This document shows, in pieces, positions 13,791-22,492 of a stretch of DNA of 37,558 nt. Source of the DNA: CAXYVC01 sp964292295 (GTDB lineage: Bacteria > Acidobacteriota > Holophagae > Holophagales > Holophagaceae); NCBI GenBank assembly GCA_964292295.1, contig CAXYVC010000017.1, forward strand, positions 1-37,558, given 5' to 3'. The notes beneath the pieces are model-generated. The model did not search any database and was not told the origin of the DNA. It saw nothing but the letters and a program-made list of their open reading frames with translations. A program made the position numbers and the translations under genes. Every line of letters starts with the position of its first letter. Position 1 is the stretch's first letter.

Positions 13791-16610
13791 GTGCACGCGA
13801 CGGGTCCGGGCCCCTGCCGCCCCGCCCCCTGGACGGGGGGCTCGGCGCCGGCCCTCCTCCCGCTCCCCTTCCTCCTCCCGGTCCTGGGCTTTCTGATCCT
13901 GGCGGGGCTGGGTGCCGCCTTCCTGGTCCGCGCCTTCCGGCGCCGTCTCGCGGCCCTGGAGGCGGAGGCCGAAGCCCTGCGGCAGCGCGAGGCGCGCTAC
14001 CGGACCGTGGCCGGCATGGGGTCCGACTTCGCCTTCTCCTGCGTACCCGCGGCCGGGGGCGGCATGGTCATGGACTGGATCACCGAGGCCTTCTGGTCCT
14101 TGAGCGGCTATGGCCCCGAGGACCTGGACCGGGAGGGCTGCTGGCTCTTCTGCGTGCCCGAGGCGGACCGAGCCCGCGCTCAGGCGGCCCTCGCCGCTTT
14201 GCGTGCCGGGGAGGGCGACGCGCGCGAACTGCGGCTCCTCACCCGGAGCGGCGCCACCCGGTGGCTCCACTGCCGCACGGAGGCGATGGAAGACGCTTCG
14301 GCACCCAGGGGCCTCCGCATCGTCGGCGCCGTGAAGGACATCACCGCCCGCCGGGAGGCCGAGGACCGGCTGGGGCGGAACCGCGTAGAACTGCAGGCGG
14401 TGTACTCCCAGGCGCCGGTGCTGCTGTGCATCCTCAACGACCAGCAGCGCGTCCTCAACGCGAACCCCGCCTTGCTCGCCTTCCTGGGCACGCAGGAGGA
14501 GGCCCTGCTGGCCCGCCGCATCTGCGCCGTGCTGGGCTGCATTCCCCCGGAAGGCGTTCCCGAAGCGGGCTGCCCCGGTTGCGCCCTGGCCCGCGCCCTG
14601 GCGGTGGCACTCGCCACGGGGGAATCGCGCAGCGGGGTGGAGCACCGCATGGAGTCCCCGGCGGGAGCCCGCGTGCTGCGCGCCTCGGTGACGCCCCTCC
14701 CGGGACTGGCGGGCCGCCAGCTGCTGCTCTGCATGGAGGACGTGACCGAGCGAACCCGCGCGGAGGAGGCGCTGCGCGAACGGGAGCGCCGCCTCAGCGC
14801 GCTCTCGGACCTGGCCCTCGAAGGCATCCTCGTGCACGAGGACCTGCGGATCATCGAGGTGAACGACGCCCTGCTGCGCATGATGGGCGCCGAGTCCCGG
14901 GACGCGCTCCTCGGCCACAGCCTCCTGGAGTTCCTGCCCCAGGAGGCCCACCGGGATCTGCGGCGCAGCCTGTCCTCGGAGGATGACGCGGGCTGCGAGC
15001 TGACGGCCCTCCGCATGGACGGCAGCCCGATCCCCCTGCGCGTCCGGGCCAGGGCGATCCGCCGCGATGGCAGGCGCGTCCGGGTCGTGACGCTGCTGGA
15101 CCTCAGCGGCGAGCGCAGGGCCCAGGTGCGGCTGCGGGAGGAGGAGATCCACTTCGCGCTCATGGTCCACAACCTGCCGGGCCTCGTGTACCAGTGGCGC
15201 GTCGACCAGAAGGGCGGGAACCGCTTCGACTACCTGAGCCCAGGGGCCGTCGCGGACTTCGGCCTGACCATGGACGACGTCGCCTCCCCCGAGACCCTGG
15301 CGGCGCGCCTCCATCCCGAGGACCGGGAGGCCTTCATCGGGAGCATCGGCCGGGCCGTGCGCGACCAGGCACCCTGGTCCTTCGACGGGCGCATGCTCCC
15401 GCAGGAGGGCGGCACACGCTGGTTCCACGGCCAGTCCGTTCCGCTCCGGGACGGGGAGGATCTCGTTTTCTACGGCATCCTCCTGGACATCACGGACCGC
15501 ATGGAGGCCCTGGAGGCCCTGCGGGCGAGCGAGCGGCACTTCCGCGAGCTCGCCGACGCCATGCCCGTGGCCATCGCCACCACGGACGCGAGCGGCATGC
15601 GCTGCACCTACGCGAACCAGGCCTGGTGCAGCCTCGTGGAGGCGGCCCCCGGCGCCCTCCTGGACTTCGGATGGCTGGACCACGTCCACCCGGAGGATCG
15701 CCCCCTGCTGGCGCGGACGCTGGGCGAGGCGGGCGAGGAGGATCTGCGCGAATGCGAGATCCGCCTGGAGCGCAGGGATGGCGAGCACCGCGACATCCTC
15801 ACCCGCATACTCCCCAGGAGGAACGGCACGGGCGGGACGACGGGCTACGTGCTCACGGGCCTCGACCTCACCGAGCGCAAGCGCGGCGAGCGCCTGGCCA
15901 GCGCCACGGAAGGCATCCTGGCCAAGGGGCGCATGGCGGCCTACGTGGCCCACGAAATCAACGGCCCTCTGGCCGGCATCAAGAGCGCCTTCCAGCTCCT
16001 GGAGGACGCCATCCCGAAGGACCACGCCCACTACGGGTACGTGGGGCTCGTGAAGCGCGAAATCAACCGCATCGGCACCATCGTGCGCACGATGTACGAG
16101 CTGTACCGCCCCCACGCGGAGCCCCCGCGGGAGGTGGTCCTCTCGGTGGTCGTCCAGGAGGTCGCGTCCCTGCTCCTGCCCCGCTTCCGGACCCATCAGG
16201 TGGACGTCTCGCTGGACTTCCCGGATCCCGACCTGAAGGTCGTGCTGCGCACGGACCTCCTGCGGCAGGTGCTCTTCAACCTCCTGCAGAACGCCATCGA
16301 GGCCTCTCCCAGGCGCGGCCACGTCCGGGTGCGTGCGCGGATCGAGCAGGAGGGCCTGATGCTCCAGATCCAGGACGAGGGGCCCGGCGTGCCCGAGGAA
16401 TCCCGGGAGCGCATCTTCGATCCGGGCTTCAGCACCAAGCGCAGCGGCCAGGAGAGCGGCCTGGGCCTGGGCCTCGCCACGACGCGGCGCCTGGTGGAAA
16501 GCATGGGGGGGCGCGTGGGCTTCGAGAACCTTCCCGCCGGCGGATGCGCCTTCAGCGTCCACCTGCCCGCCCCCTGCGGGGCGGCCTGTCCCGCAGGAGG
16601 CGCGCGATGA
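13791..16610 (+). CDS. Membrane-anchored multi-PAS sensor histidine kinase
   Basis: The 939-residue kinase starts at a GTG with GGAGG six bases upstream. One hydrophobic segment (about 22-46) anchors it; a short linker coiled coil leads to about five PAS/PAC regions (roughly 65-190, 195-325, 330-440, 445-575, 578-705). The HisKA domain has H721 in AYVAHEINGPLAGI, then a HATPase with NLLQNAIEAS, DEGPGVPEE and GLGLGLATTRRLVESMGG. PAS2 has an unusual cysteine group, C250, C261 and C264 (Cx10CxxC), which might bind metal or sense redox. It overlaps the response-regulator gene by four bases (ATGA), making that regulator its likely partner. The signal sensed is unknown; the large PAS set suggests cytoplasmic or redox cues. 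Confidence 0.92.
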   Translation: MHATGPGPCRPAPWTGGSAPALLPLPFLLPVLGFLILAGLGAAFLVRAFRRRLAALEAEAEALRQREARYRTVAGMGSDFAFSCVPAAGGGMVMDWITEAFWSLSGYGPEDLDREGCWLFCVPEADRARAQAALAALRAGEGDARELRLLTRSGATRWLHCRTEAMEDASAPRGLRIVGAVKDITARREAEDRLGRNRVELQAVYSQAPVLLCILNDQQRVLNANPALLAFLGTQEEALLARRICAVLGCIPPEGVPEAGCPGCALARALAVALATGESRSGVEHRMESPAGARVLRASVTPLPGLAGRQLLLCMEDVTERTRAEEALRERERRLSALSDLALEGILVHEDLRIIEVNDALLRMMGAESRDALLGHSLLEFLPQEAHRDLRRSLSSEDDAGCELTALRMDGSPIPLRVRARAIRRDGRRVRVVTLLDLSGERRAQVRLREEEIHFALMVHNLPGLVYQWRVDQKGGNRFDYLSPGAVADFGLTMDDVASPETLAARLHPEDREAFIGSIGRAVRDQAPWSFDGRMLPQEGGTRWFHGQSVPLRDGEDLVFYGILLDITDRMEALEALRASERHFRELADAMPVAIATTDASGMRCTYANQAWCSLVEAAPGALLDFGWLDHVHPEDRPLLARTLGEAGEEDLRECEIRLERRDGEHRDILTRILPRRNGTGGTTGYVLTGLDLTERKRGERLASATEGILAKGRMAAYVAHEINGPLAGIKSAFQLLEDAIPKDHAHYGYVGLVKREINRIGTIVRTMYELYRPHAEPPREVVLSVVVQEVASLLLPRFRTHQVDVSLDFPDPDLKVVLRTDLLRQVLFNLLQNAIEASPRRGHVRVRARIEQEGLMLQIQDEGPGVPEESRERIFDPGFSTKRSGQESGLGLGLATTRRLVESMGGRVGFENLPAGGCAFSVHLPAPCGAACPAGGAR

Positions 16611-17365
16611 ACGCCGCCGAAGGACCGGTCCGCATCCTCATGGCGGACGACGAGGAGGTCTTCCTCCAGGCCACGGCGGACCTGCTGCGCCGCGAGGGCT
16701 ACCTGGTGGACACCGCGCGGGACGGGTTGGAGGCGACCCAGTTCCTGAAGGAGAACACCTACGACTTCCTGGTGTCCGACCTCATGATGCCCGGCAACCA
16801 CGACCTGGACTTCCTGAAGCTGGCCGCCGAGATGAGCCCGGACCTCCACATGATCCTCGTCACGGGCTATCCCTCCGTCAGCACCGCCCAGGGAGCAATC
16901 CAGCTCCCCGTGGTGGCCTACCTCGTGAAGCCCCTGGAGCTGGACGAGCTGCTGCTGCACCTCCGCCGGGGCGTGGCCAGCGTGCGGATGCACCGCACCC
17001 TGCGGCGCACCCGGGAGCGCGTGCTGGACTGGGTGGACGACATGGGCAAGATGCAGGAGCTCATGCGCGGCATGCCCCAGGCCCAGGACCAGGACGGCGC
17101 CCGCACGGTGCTCGGGCTCGCGCTGGGCAACATGGCGGCCCTCATGCTCGACATGAAGGAGCTCTTCGAGCAGTCCTTCAGCAAGGGGGCCGTGGCCTCC
17201 TTCTGCGGCATCCAGAACTGCCCCAGGCTGCTCCGCTACGAGGACGCCCTGCGGGAGGCCATCGCCACCCTGGAGCATACGCGGCACGCCTTTAAGAGCC
17301 GCGAGCTGGCCCTGCTGCGGGAGCGCCTCGAGACCCTCCTTTCCGGGCCGCCCCAACCCCCTTGA
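16607..17365 (+). CDS. Response regulator with unrecognised helical C-terminal domain
   Basis: The protein has 252 residues. The receiver (about 8-122) has the acidic pair in MADDEE, phospho-acceptor D58 in FLVSDLMMPG, T in ILVTGYPS and K in YLVKPLEL. Residues about 130-250 are helical, with a predicted charged coiled start (RRTRERVLDWVDDMGKMQEL) and a CGIQNCP pair of cysteines. They match no DNA-binding, GGDEF or phosphatase output I know. The ATG overlaps the stop of the kinase gene. It probably accepts phosphate from that kinase and acts through protein contacts. It ends 229 bases before the next large gene. Confidence 0.88.
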   Translation: MNAAEGPVRILMADDEEVFLQATADLLRREGYLVDTARDGLEATQFLKENTYDFLVSDLMMPGNHDLDFLKLAAEMSPDLHMILVTGYPSVSTAQGAIQLPVVAYLVKPLELDELLLHLRRGVASVRMHRTLRRTRERVLDWVDDMGKMQELMRGMPQAQDQDGARTVLGLALGNMAALMLDMKELFEQSFSKGAVASFCGIQNCPRLLRYEDALREAIATLEHTRHAFKSRELALLRERLETLLSGPPQPP

Positions 17366-17402
17366 CGCCCCCTTCTCCCGGGCTAGGTTTCAGCTGCTAC
17401 GG

Positions 17403-17504
17403 GTCCCGCCCATGGGGCGGGACGCCTTGGCGGGCAGGCATCCGGCCTGCAAGTCGAAGGCGCGATCCACCGGTGGGGTTTCCCCTCCGCAGGGTCGCGC
17501 CTTC
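17403..17504. other. Structured inter-gene element, three consecutive hairpins
   Basis: In the only sizeable gap of the operon (17366-17594) lie three stems. GTCCCGCCC/GGGCGGGAC has a three-base loop (17403-17423). GCAGGC/GCCTGC has five (17434-17450). GAAGGCGCGA/TCGCGCCTTC (17456-17465 with 17495-17504) encloses an inner GGTGGGG-TTT-CCCCTCC hairpin. No T-tract follows. It could be a processing or attenuation leader for the next gene, a riboswitch-like element, or an interspersed palindromic repeat. It lacks the GAAA tetraloop of a c-di-GMP riboswitch. Confidence 0.5.
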
Positions 17505-17594
17505 CCGCGTCGAGCCCCTCCACGCCCACCCGCCTTCCTGCGGGACTCCCATGAGCACCCTTCCTCCAGCGTCATCCCCCCGAGAGGCCAGGCC

Positions 17595-20500
17595 ATGACC
17601 GGGCCGCGCAGCGAGCGCGAGGTCGCCCAGGCCATGCACGCCGTGGCGGAGGCACCGCCCGGGCTCGAGGCCCACCGGGAGGGGAGGCGCCGCGGCCTCG
17701 GGTTCTTCGAGGCGATCCTGCCCCAGGCGAGCCTGCCCATCGCCGTGCTGCGGGACGGGCTGCCCCTCTTCACCAATCCGCGGTACGCCCTGCTCCTGGA
17801 TGCGCCGCCGGAGGCCCTGGCGGGCATGCCCTTCGTCGCGCGCCTGGCCCCGGAGCACCAGGAGGCGGTGCGCACCCTTCTGGAGGCGCCACCCGCGGAG
17901 GGGGCCACCTTCACGGCCGCGCTCCAGGGTCGGGAAGCGCAGCTCTGGCGCATCTTCCCCTTCCAGCAGGGGGGCACGGGCTACGTGGGCCTCCTGGGCC
18001 TCGAGGCGACGTGCGGTCCCTCGCCGCTCGGGGACCGCCTCCTGGAATCGGAGCACCTGGCCGCCCTGCGCCTGCAAGCGGGCTCCCAGGTCTCCGGCGC
18101 GAGCTCCGTCGCGGCGCGCCTCCTCGGCCGGTCGCGGGAGGAACTGCGCGGCCGCTGCTGGGCGGACGTGGCGGCGGAGGAGGACCTGCCGGAGCTGCTC
18201 CGCGCCCACGGGAGGGCCGCCCGGGGCGAGCACGCCGAAGCCCGCGTGCGGCTGCGGCAGGGGGACGGCACCCTGCTCCCCCTGACGCTCGAACTGGTGC
18301 CCGACGGGGAGGGTGGGGTGCTTGCCCTCCTGGAGGGCAGGATGCCGCCCCCGACCGAGGAGCCCGGGAGCGAGCTCTGCTACCGCCAGCTCTTCCAGGC
18401 GATGCCCGAGGCCTACGCCCTGCACGAGGTTGTCCTGGACGCCTCGGGCCATCCCGTCGACTACCGCATCCTCGAAGTGAACGCCGCCTGGGAGGCCCTG
18501 ATGGGGCACAGCGCCGCCGAGGTGCGCGGGCACACGGCCCGGGAGATCTTCCCCGGGATCGAGACCGGCTGGATCGCGCGCCTGGGCGAGGTGGCCCTCA
18601 CGGGGCGCAGCGCCCGCTTCGAACACTACAGCGGCTCCCAGGGGCGCTTCTTCCGGATCCTGGCCCAGTGCCCCCACCCCGGCTTCTTCACGATGCTTGC
18701 GCACGACATCACCGAGGAGCGCCGGAAGGAATCCAGGCTGGCCCTGCTCTCCACCGCCATCGCCCAGAGCCCCGTCTCCGTCCTCATCACCGACGCCTCG
18801 GGCGCCATCGAGTACGTGAACCCCGCCTTCACGCAGGTCACCGGCTACGGCACCGAGGAGGTTCTGGGGCACAATCCGCGCCTGCTGAAGTCCCCCACAC
18901 AGGATCCCGCCACCCATCGGGAGCTCTGGCGCACCCTCTCCACGGGGCAGACCTGGCGGGGGGAACTGCGCAACCGCCGGAAGGACGGCACCGAGTTCCA
19001 CGAGCGCGCCGTCATCTCGCCCATCCTCCAGCACGGCCAGGTCACGCACTATCTGGCCGTGAAGGAGGACATCACCCGGGAGCGCCACCTGGAGCGCATC
19101 CGCCAGCGCCTCTTCGAGGCCCTGGAGCAGACGGACGACGGCGTGCTGATGCTCGACGCCGCCGGCGCGCCGGTGCTCGCCAACCGCGCGGCCCACCGCC
19201 TCCTGGGCTGCGGCGAACACGCAAGCGCCGACCCGGCCACCCTGCCCCAGGACTGCCGCATCCGCGCCTTCCTCGAGGGACCAGGGAAGGTGCTCGCCGG
19301 GCTCCCGGCGAACGAATGCCCCGAGCACGCCTGGCGCGGCCACATTCCCTGCACGGGACCGGAAGGCCGCCCGCGCACCCTCTCCGCCGTGGCCCGCCTC
19401 TCCGCCGGGGACGGGCCGGGGGGGCACGACCTGCTCTGCGTCCTGCACGACGTGACCGAGGAGCTGCAGCGGGAGCGCTACCTCCGCCAGGCGGAGAAGA
19501 TGGACGCCCTCGGGAAGCTCGCCAGCGGCGTCGCCCACGACTTCAACAACATCCTCACCGCGATCCTCGCCGCGGCGGAGCTGCTGGAGTGGCAGATCCC
19601 GGAGATGGATCCCGGCCGCGGCAAGATCGAGGCCATCCGCCTGGCCTCCCGCCGCGCCCAGGAGCTGAACCGGCGCATCCTGGCCTTCGCGCGGAGCGGC
19701 GAGGAGCGCCGCGTCCCCTTCGACCTGAGCGCCGTGGTGCGCGAGGTGGTCGCCATGCTGCGGGAGACGGCCCCCCCGGGCATCACCCTTGAGACCCGCC
19801 TCAGCTCCTCCATCTGGTGCACGGGGGATCCCAACCAGATCCTCCAGGTGGCCCTGAACCTCGCGGTGAACGCCTTCCACGCCATGCGCGCGGAGGGCGG
19901 CACGCTGGAACTCACCCTGGCGGAGGAGGCCCTGGAGGCGGAAAGCGGACCAGGGCATCTGCCCGAAGGACGCTACGCGGTGATGAGCCTGCGGGACACG
20001 GGATGCGGCATGGCGCCGGAGCTCCTCGACCAGGTCTTCGAGCCCTTCTTCACCACCAAGCCCCAGGGCGAGGGCACGGGAATGGGCCTCTTCGTGGTGC
20101 ACGGCATCGTCACCGCCCACGGCGGCGACATCCGCCTCGCCAGCGCCCCGGGCCAGGGCACCACCGCCACGGTGCTCCTGCCCTGCACCGACCCGGTCGC
20201 GGAGCCGGGCCAGGCGATCCCCCGGGAGGAGCCCGTGGGCCAGGAGCAGGTGCTCCTCGCCGGGGGGGACGAACTCGGGTCCGCCCTGATCGCCCAGGGC
20301 CTCCGCATGCTGGGCTACCGCGTCACCGCGAAGCTCGATCCCTTCGAGGCCCTGGAGCAGCTCCGGGCCCACACCGCCGACTTCGACGCCCTTCTGGTGG
20401 ATCCCTCCCTCCAGGGCATGTCCGCCCAGGCGCTCGTCCGGCGCACCCTACGCCTGCGCCCGGGCCTTCCGGTGGTGCTGCTCGCGGAACCCAGCCAGGA

Positions 20501-22175
20501 CCTGCCCCTCCTGGCGGAGGGGGGGCCCGACGACCAGGTGCTGCTTCCCGCCACGCCCCGGGACATCGCCCACGTCCTGCGGCGCGCCTTCGCGGCCCGC
20601 GCCCAGGCTGCGCCGGAGGAGGCCAAGGCCTCCGAGATCGGTCCTCCCCGCCACCGCATCCTCCTGGCGGAGGACAGTGCCGTCACCCGATCCCTCCTGG
20701 GCAGCTGGCTCGCCAAGGCCGGCTACGGCGTGACCTCCGCCCGGGACGGCCAGGAGGCCTGGGAGCTCTTCGAGTCCGAGGAGGATCCGGGCTTCGACGC
20801 GGTGCTCACCGACCTGGTCATGCCCCGCCTGGACGGCCTCCAGCTGCTGGAGCGCCTCCGGGAGCGCGACGCAACCCTTCCCATCGTCATCCTCTCCTCG
20901 GTGGAGGACGCCGAGCAGGTGAAGGCCGCGGTACACCTGCGGGCCACCGAGTATCTGAACAAGCCCTTCACCTCCGGCACCCTGGTGGGCTGCGTGCGGA
21001 GCGTGCTCGACGCCTCCCGCTCCCGCGGCAGCGCCCGCCGCAGCGAGGAGACCGCGCGCGCGGTCCGGATGGCCCAGCGCGCCCTGGTGGCCGTGCCTGA
21101 GCGCGATCTGCCCGTCTACACCCTCTCGGAGCCCTTCACGGACGCGGGGGGCGACGTGCTCCGCTGCACCCGCATGGCGGACGGCAGCATCTTCTTCGTG
21201 CTGGCCGACGTGGCGGGGCATTCGGTGATCTGCTCGTACGCCGTGGCCTCCTTCCTGGGCATGCTGTCGAGCTTCACGCCTGAGACGCGCAGCCTCGCCG
21301 AGCTCGCGGCGCGCCTGAACCGCACGGTGCAGGATGGGCCCTTCAGCGAGATCCCCGTGTGCGCCCTGATGGGCATCTGGCAGCCGGATACGGGACGGGT
21401 GCACCTCCTGAACAGCGGGATCCCCTACGGCCTGCACCTCCGCAGGCGCCGCGGGGATGCGCTGCCCATCGTGCTGAACGGGACCCCGCTGGGCATCTTC
21501 CCCGAAGCCATGGTGGAGGAGCGCGTGCTCTGGCTGGAGGAAGGCGACCGCCTCTTCTTCGCCACGGACGGCCTCTTCGAGCTGCGCGACGGCGGCGGAC
21601 GCTCCTTCCAGGACCTCGCGCCGTCCCACTGGGGGGCCCTGGCCGGCGAGCCCGTGGGAACGGCGCTGGAAAGCCTCTGCCGGGCCGCCCAGGCCTTCGG
21701 CGGCGGGCACCTCGAGGACGACCTGCTCGCCATCGCCTTCGAGCAGCCCGCCACAACGCAGGAGGACGTCCTGGCGCTGTGGATCCCCTCCGAAGCCTCG
21801 GCCCTGGACGACGCCGTGGCGCGCTTCTCCCGCTTCCTGCAAGAGGGGACGCGCCTGGGCTCCACCCGCCGCTTCGAGCTCGCCCTCGCCCTGCGCGAGG
21901 CGCTCACCAACGCCCTGCTTCACGGGAACCGCGGGCGGGAGGGCGCCGGGATCCATCTGCGGGCACGCCTCCGGGAGGAGGGGCGACGCCTCGACCTGCG
22001 CGTCACGGACGAGGGAAGCGGCTTCGACCTGGACCATCACCGCGCGCCCGACGACCCGCTCTCCGAGCGCGGTCGCGGGATCCCCTGCATGCGCGCCGCG
22101 GGCGCCAGCCTCCGCATGGACGCCGGCGAGCTGCGGATGCGCTTCGAACTGGAGGACGGACCATGCCCACCCTGA
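17595..22175 (+). CDS. Hybrid histidine kinase / receiver / PP2C phosphatase / RsbW-like kinase fusion
   Basis: The 1526-residue protein, without membrane segments, reads in order: five PAS-like regions (about 35-135, 150-240, 255-375, 378-495, 498-625); HisKA with H648 in GVAHDFNNIL; HATPase (GTGMGLFVVHGIV). Next is a receiver-like domain (about 885-1005) that keeps D936 but has GGDE for the acidic pair and ATP in place of the KP lysine motif. A complete receiver follows (D1073 in VLTDLVMPRLDG, then LNKPF). The SpoIIE/RsbU-type PP2C phosphatase spans about 1135-1380 (DAGGDVLRC, DVAGHS at 1205, ATDGLFELRDGGG). A C-terminal RsbW-like HATPase has REALTNALLHGN (E1435, N1439) and DEGSGFD. It joins the opposing activities of a partner switch. 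The next gene encodes the STAS antagonist. ATG 17595 is chosen over an upstream frame extension that lies in the hairpin region. Confidence 0.92.
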   Translation: MTGPRSEREVAQAMHAVAEAPPGLEAHREGRRRGLGFFEAILPQASLPIAVLRDGLPLFTNPRYALLLDAPPEALAGMPFVARLAPEHQEAVRTLLEAPPAEGATFTAALQGREAQLWRIFPFQQGGTGYVGLLGLEATCGPSPLGDRLLESEHLAALRLQAGSQVSGASSVAARLLGRSREELRGRCWADVAAEEDLPELLRAHGRAARGEHAEARVRLRQGDGTLLPLTLELVPDGEGGVLALLEGRMPPPTEEPGSELCYRQLFQAMPEAYALHEVVLDASGHPVDYRILEVNAAWEALMGHSAAEVRGHTAREIFPGIETGWIARLGEVALTGRSARFEHYSGSQGRFFRILAQCPHPGFFTMLAHDITEERRKESRLALLSTAIAQSPVSVLITDASGAIEYVNPAFTQVTGYGTEEVLGHNPRLLKSPTQDPATHRELWRTLSTGQTWRGELRNRRKDGTEFHERAVISPILQHGQVTHYLAVKEDITRERHLERIRQRLFEALEQTDDGVLMLDAAGAPVLANRAAHRLLGCGEHASADPATLPQDCRIRAFLEGPGKVLAGLPANECPEHAWRGHIPCTGPEGRPRTLSAVARLSAGDGPGGHDLLCVLHDVTEELQRERYLRQAEKMDALGKLASGVAHDFNNILTAILAAAELLEWQIPEMDPGRGKIEAIRLASRRAQELNRRILAFARSGEERRVPFDLSAVVREVVAMLRETAPPGITLETRLSSSIWCTGDPNQILQVALNLAVNAFHAMRAEGGTLELTLAEEALEAESGPGHLPEGRYAVMSLRDTGCGMAPELLDQVFEPFFTTKPQGEGTGMGLFVVHGIVTAHGGDIRLASAPGQGTTATVLLPCTDPVAEPGQAIPREEPVGQEQVLLAGGDELGSALIAQGLRMLGYRVTAKLDPFEALEQLRAHTADFDALLVDPSLQGMSAQALVRRTLRLRPGLPVVLLAEPSQDLPLLAEGGPDDQVLLPATPRDIAHVLRRAFAARAQAAPEEAKASEIGPPRHRILLAEDSAVTRSLLGSWLAKAGYGVTSARDGQEAWELFESEEDPGFDAVLTDLVMPRLDGLQLLERLRERDATLPIVILSSVEDAEQVKAAVHLRATEYLNKPFTSGTLVGCVRSVLDASRSRGSARRSEETARAVRMAQRALVAVPERDLPVYTLSEPFTDAGGDVLRCTRMADGSIFFVLADVAGHSVICSYAVASFLGMLSSFTPETRSLAELAARLNRTVQDGPFSEIPVCALMGIWQPDTGRVHLLNSGIPYGLHLRRRRGDALPIVLNGTPLGIFPEAMVEERVLWLEEGDRLFFATDGLFELRDGGGRSFQDLAPSHWGALAGEPVGTALESLCRAAQAFGGGHLEDDLLAIAFEQPATTQEDVLALWIPSEASALDDAVARFSRFLQEGTRLGSTRRFELALALREALTNALLHGNRGREGAGIHLRARLREEGRRLDLRVTDEGSGFDLDHHRAPDDPLSERGRGIPCMRAAGASLRMDAGELRMRFELEDGPCPP

Positions 22176-22492
22176 AATCCCCCCTGAAGATCGAGCGCAC
22201 GCCCGCCGGCCTCCTGCTGCAGCCCAAGGGAGACCTGGTGGCGAGCACAGTGGAGGCCCTGCGCGCCCAGCTCCTGTCGGCCCTGGAGGGCGCCTCCGGA
22301 ACCGTGGCGCTGGACATCTCCCGGGCCCGGCAGATCGATTCCTTAGGCGTGACCCTCGTGCTGGGCCTCTTCAAGAGCTGCCAAGCCAAAGGCCTCGCCT
22401 TCCGCGTGGAGGGGGCGATCCCGGACATCGCGCGCGTCTTCCGCCTCTTCAACCTCACGAAGTTCTTCGACGTGGCCGAGGTTCCCGCATGA
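22163..22492 (+). CDS. STAS-domain anti-anti-sigma-type antagonist (RsbV/SpoIIAA-like)
   Basis: The 109-residue STAS protein has the phosphorylatable serine motif in ARQIDSLGVTLVLGLF and the usual strand-helix order, including GLAFRVEGAIPDIARVFRLF. In RsbV-type proteins this serine is phosphorylated by an RsbW-type kinase and dephosphorylated by a PP2C phosphatase; both activities are in the upstream gene. It overlaps that gene by 13 bases and the cheA start by four, so it is translationally tied to both. GGAGG lies seven bases before the ATG. The partner it releases, a sigma factor or another protein, is not in the window. Confidence 0.93.
   Translation: MPTLKSPLKIERTPAGLLLQPKGDLVASTVEALRAQLLSALEGASGTVALDISRARQIDSLGVTLVLGLFKSCQAKGLAFRVEGAIPDIARVFRLFNLTKFFDVAEVPA

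Noticed and set aside
13398..16562. A very long open frame on the minus strand opposite the PAS kinase, and similar ones opposite other genes (for example 17397-20372, 22003-25044)
   Set aside because: High GC content leaves few stop codons. These frames are rich in His, Gln, Ala and Gly, lack domains and lie antisense to clear genes.
17403..17504. c-di-GMP (GEMM) riboswitch
   Set aside because: A GGGACGC stretch is present, but the GAAA tetraloop, its receptor and the conserved joining bases are missing.
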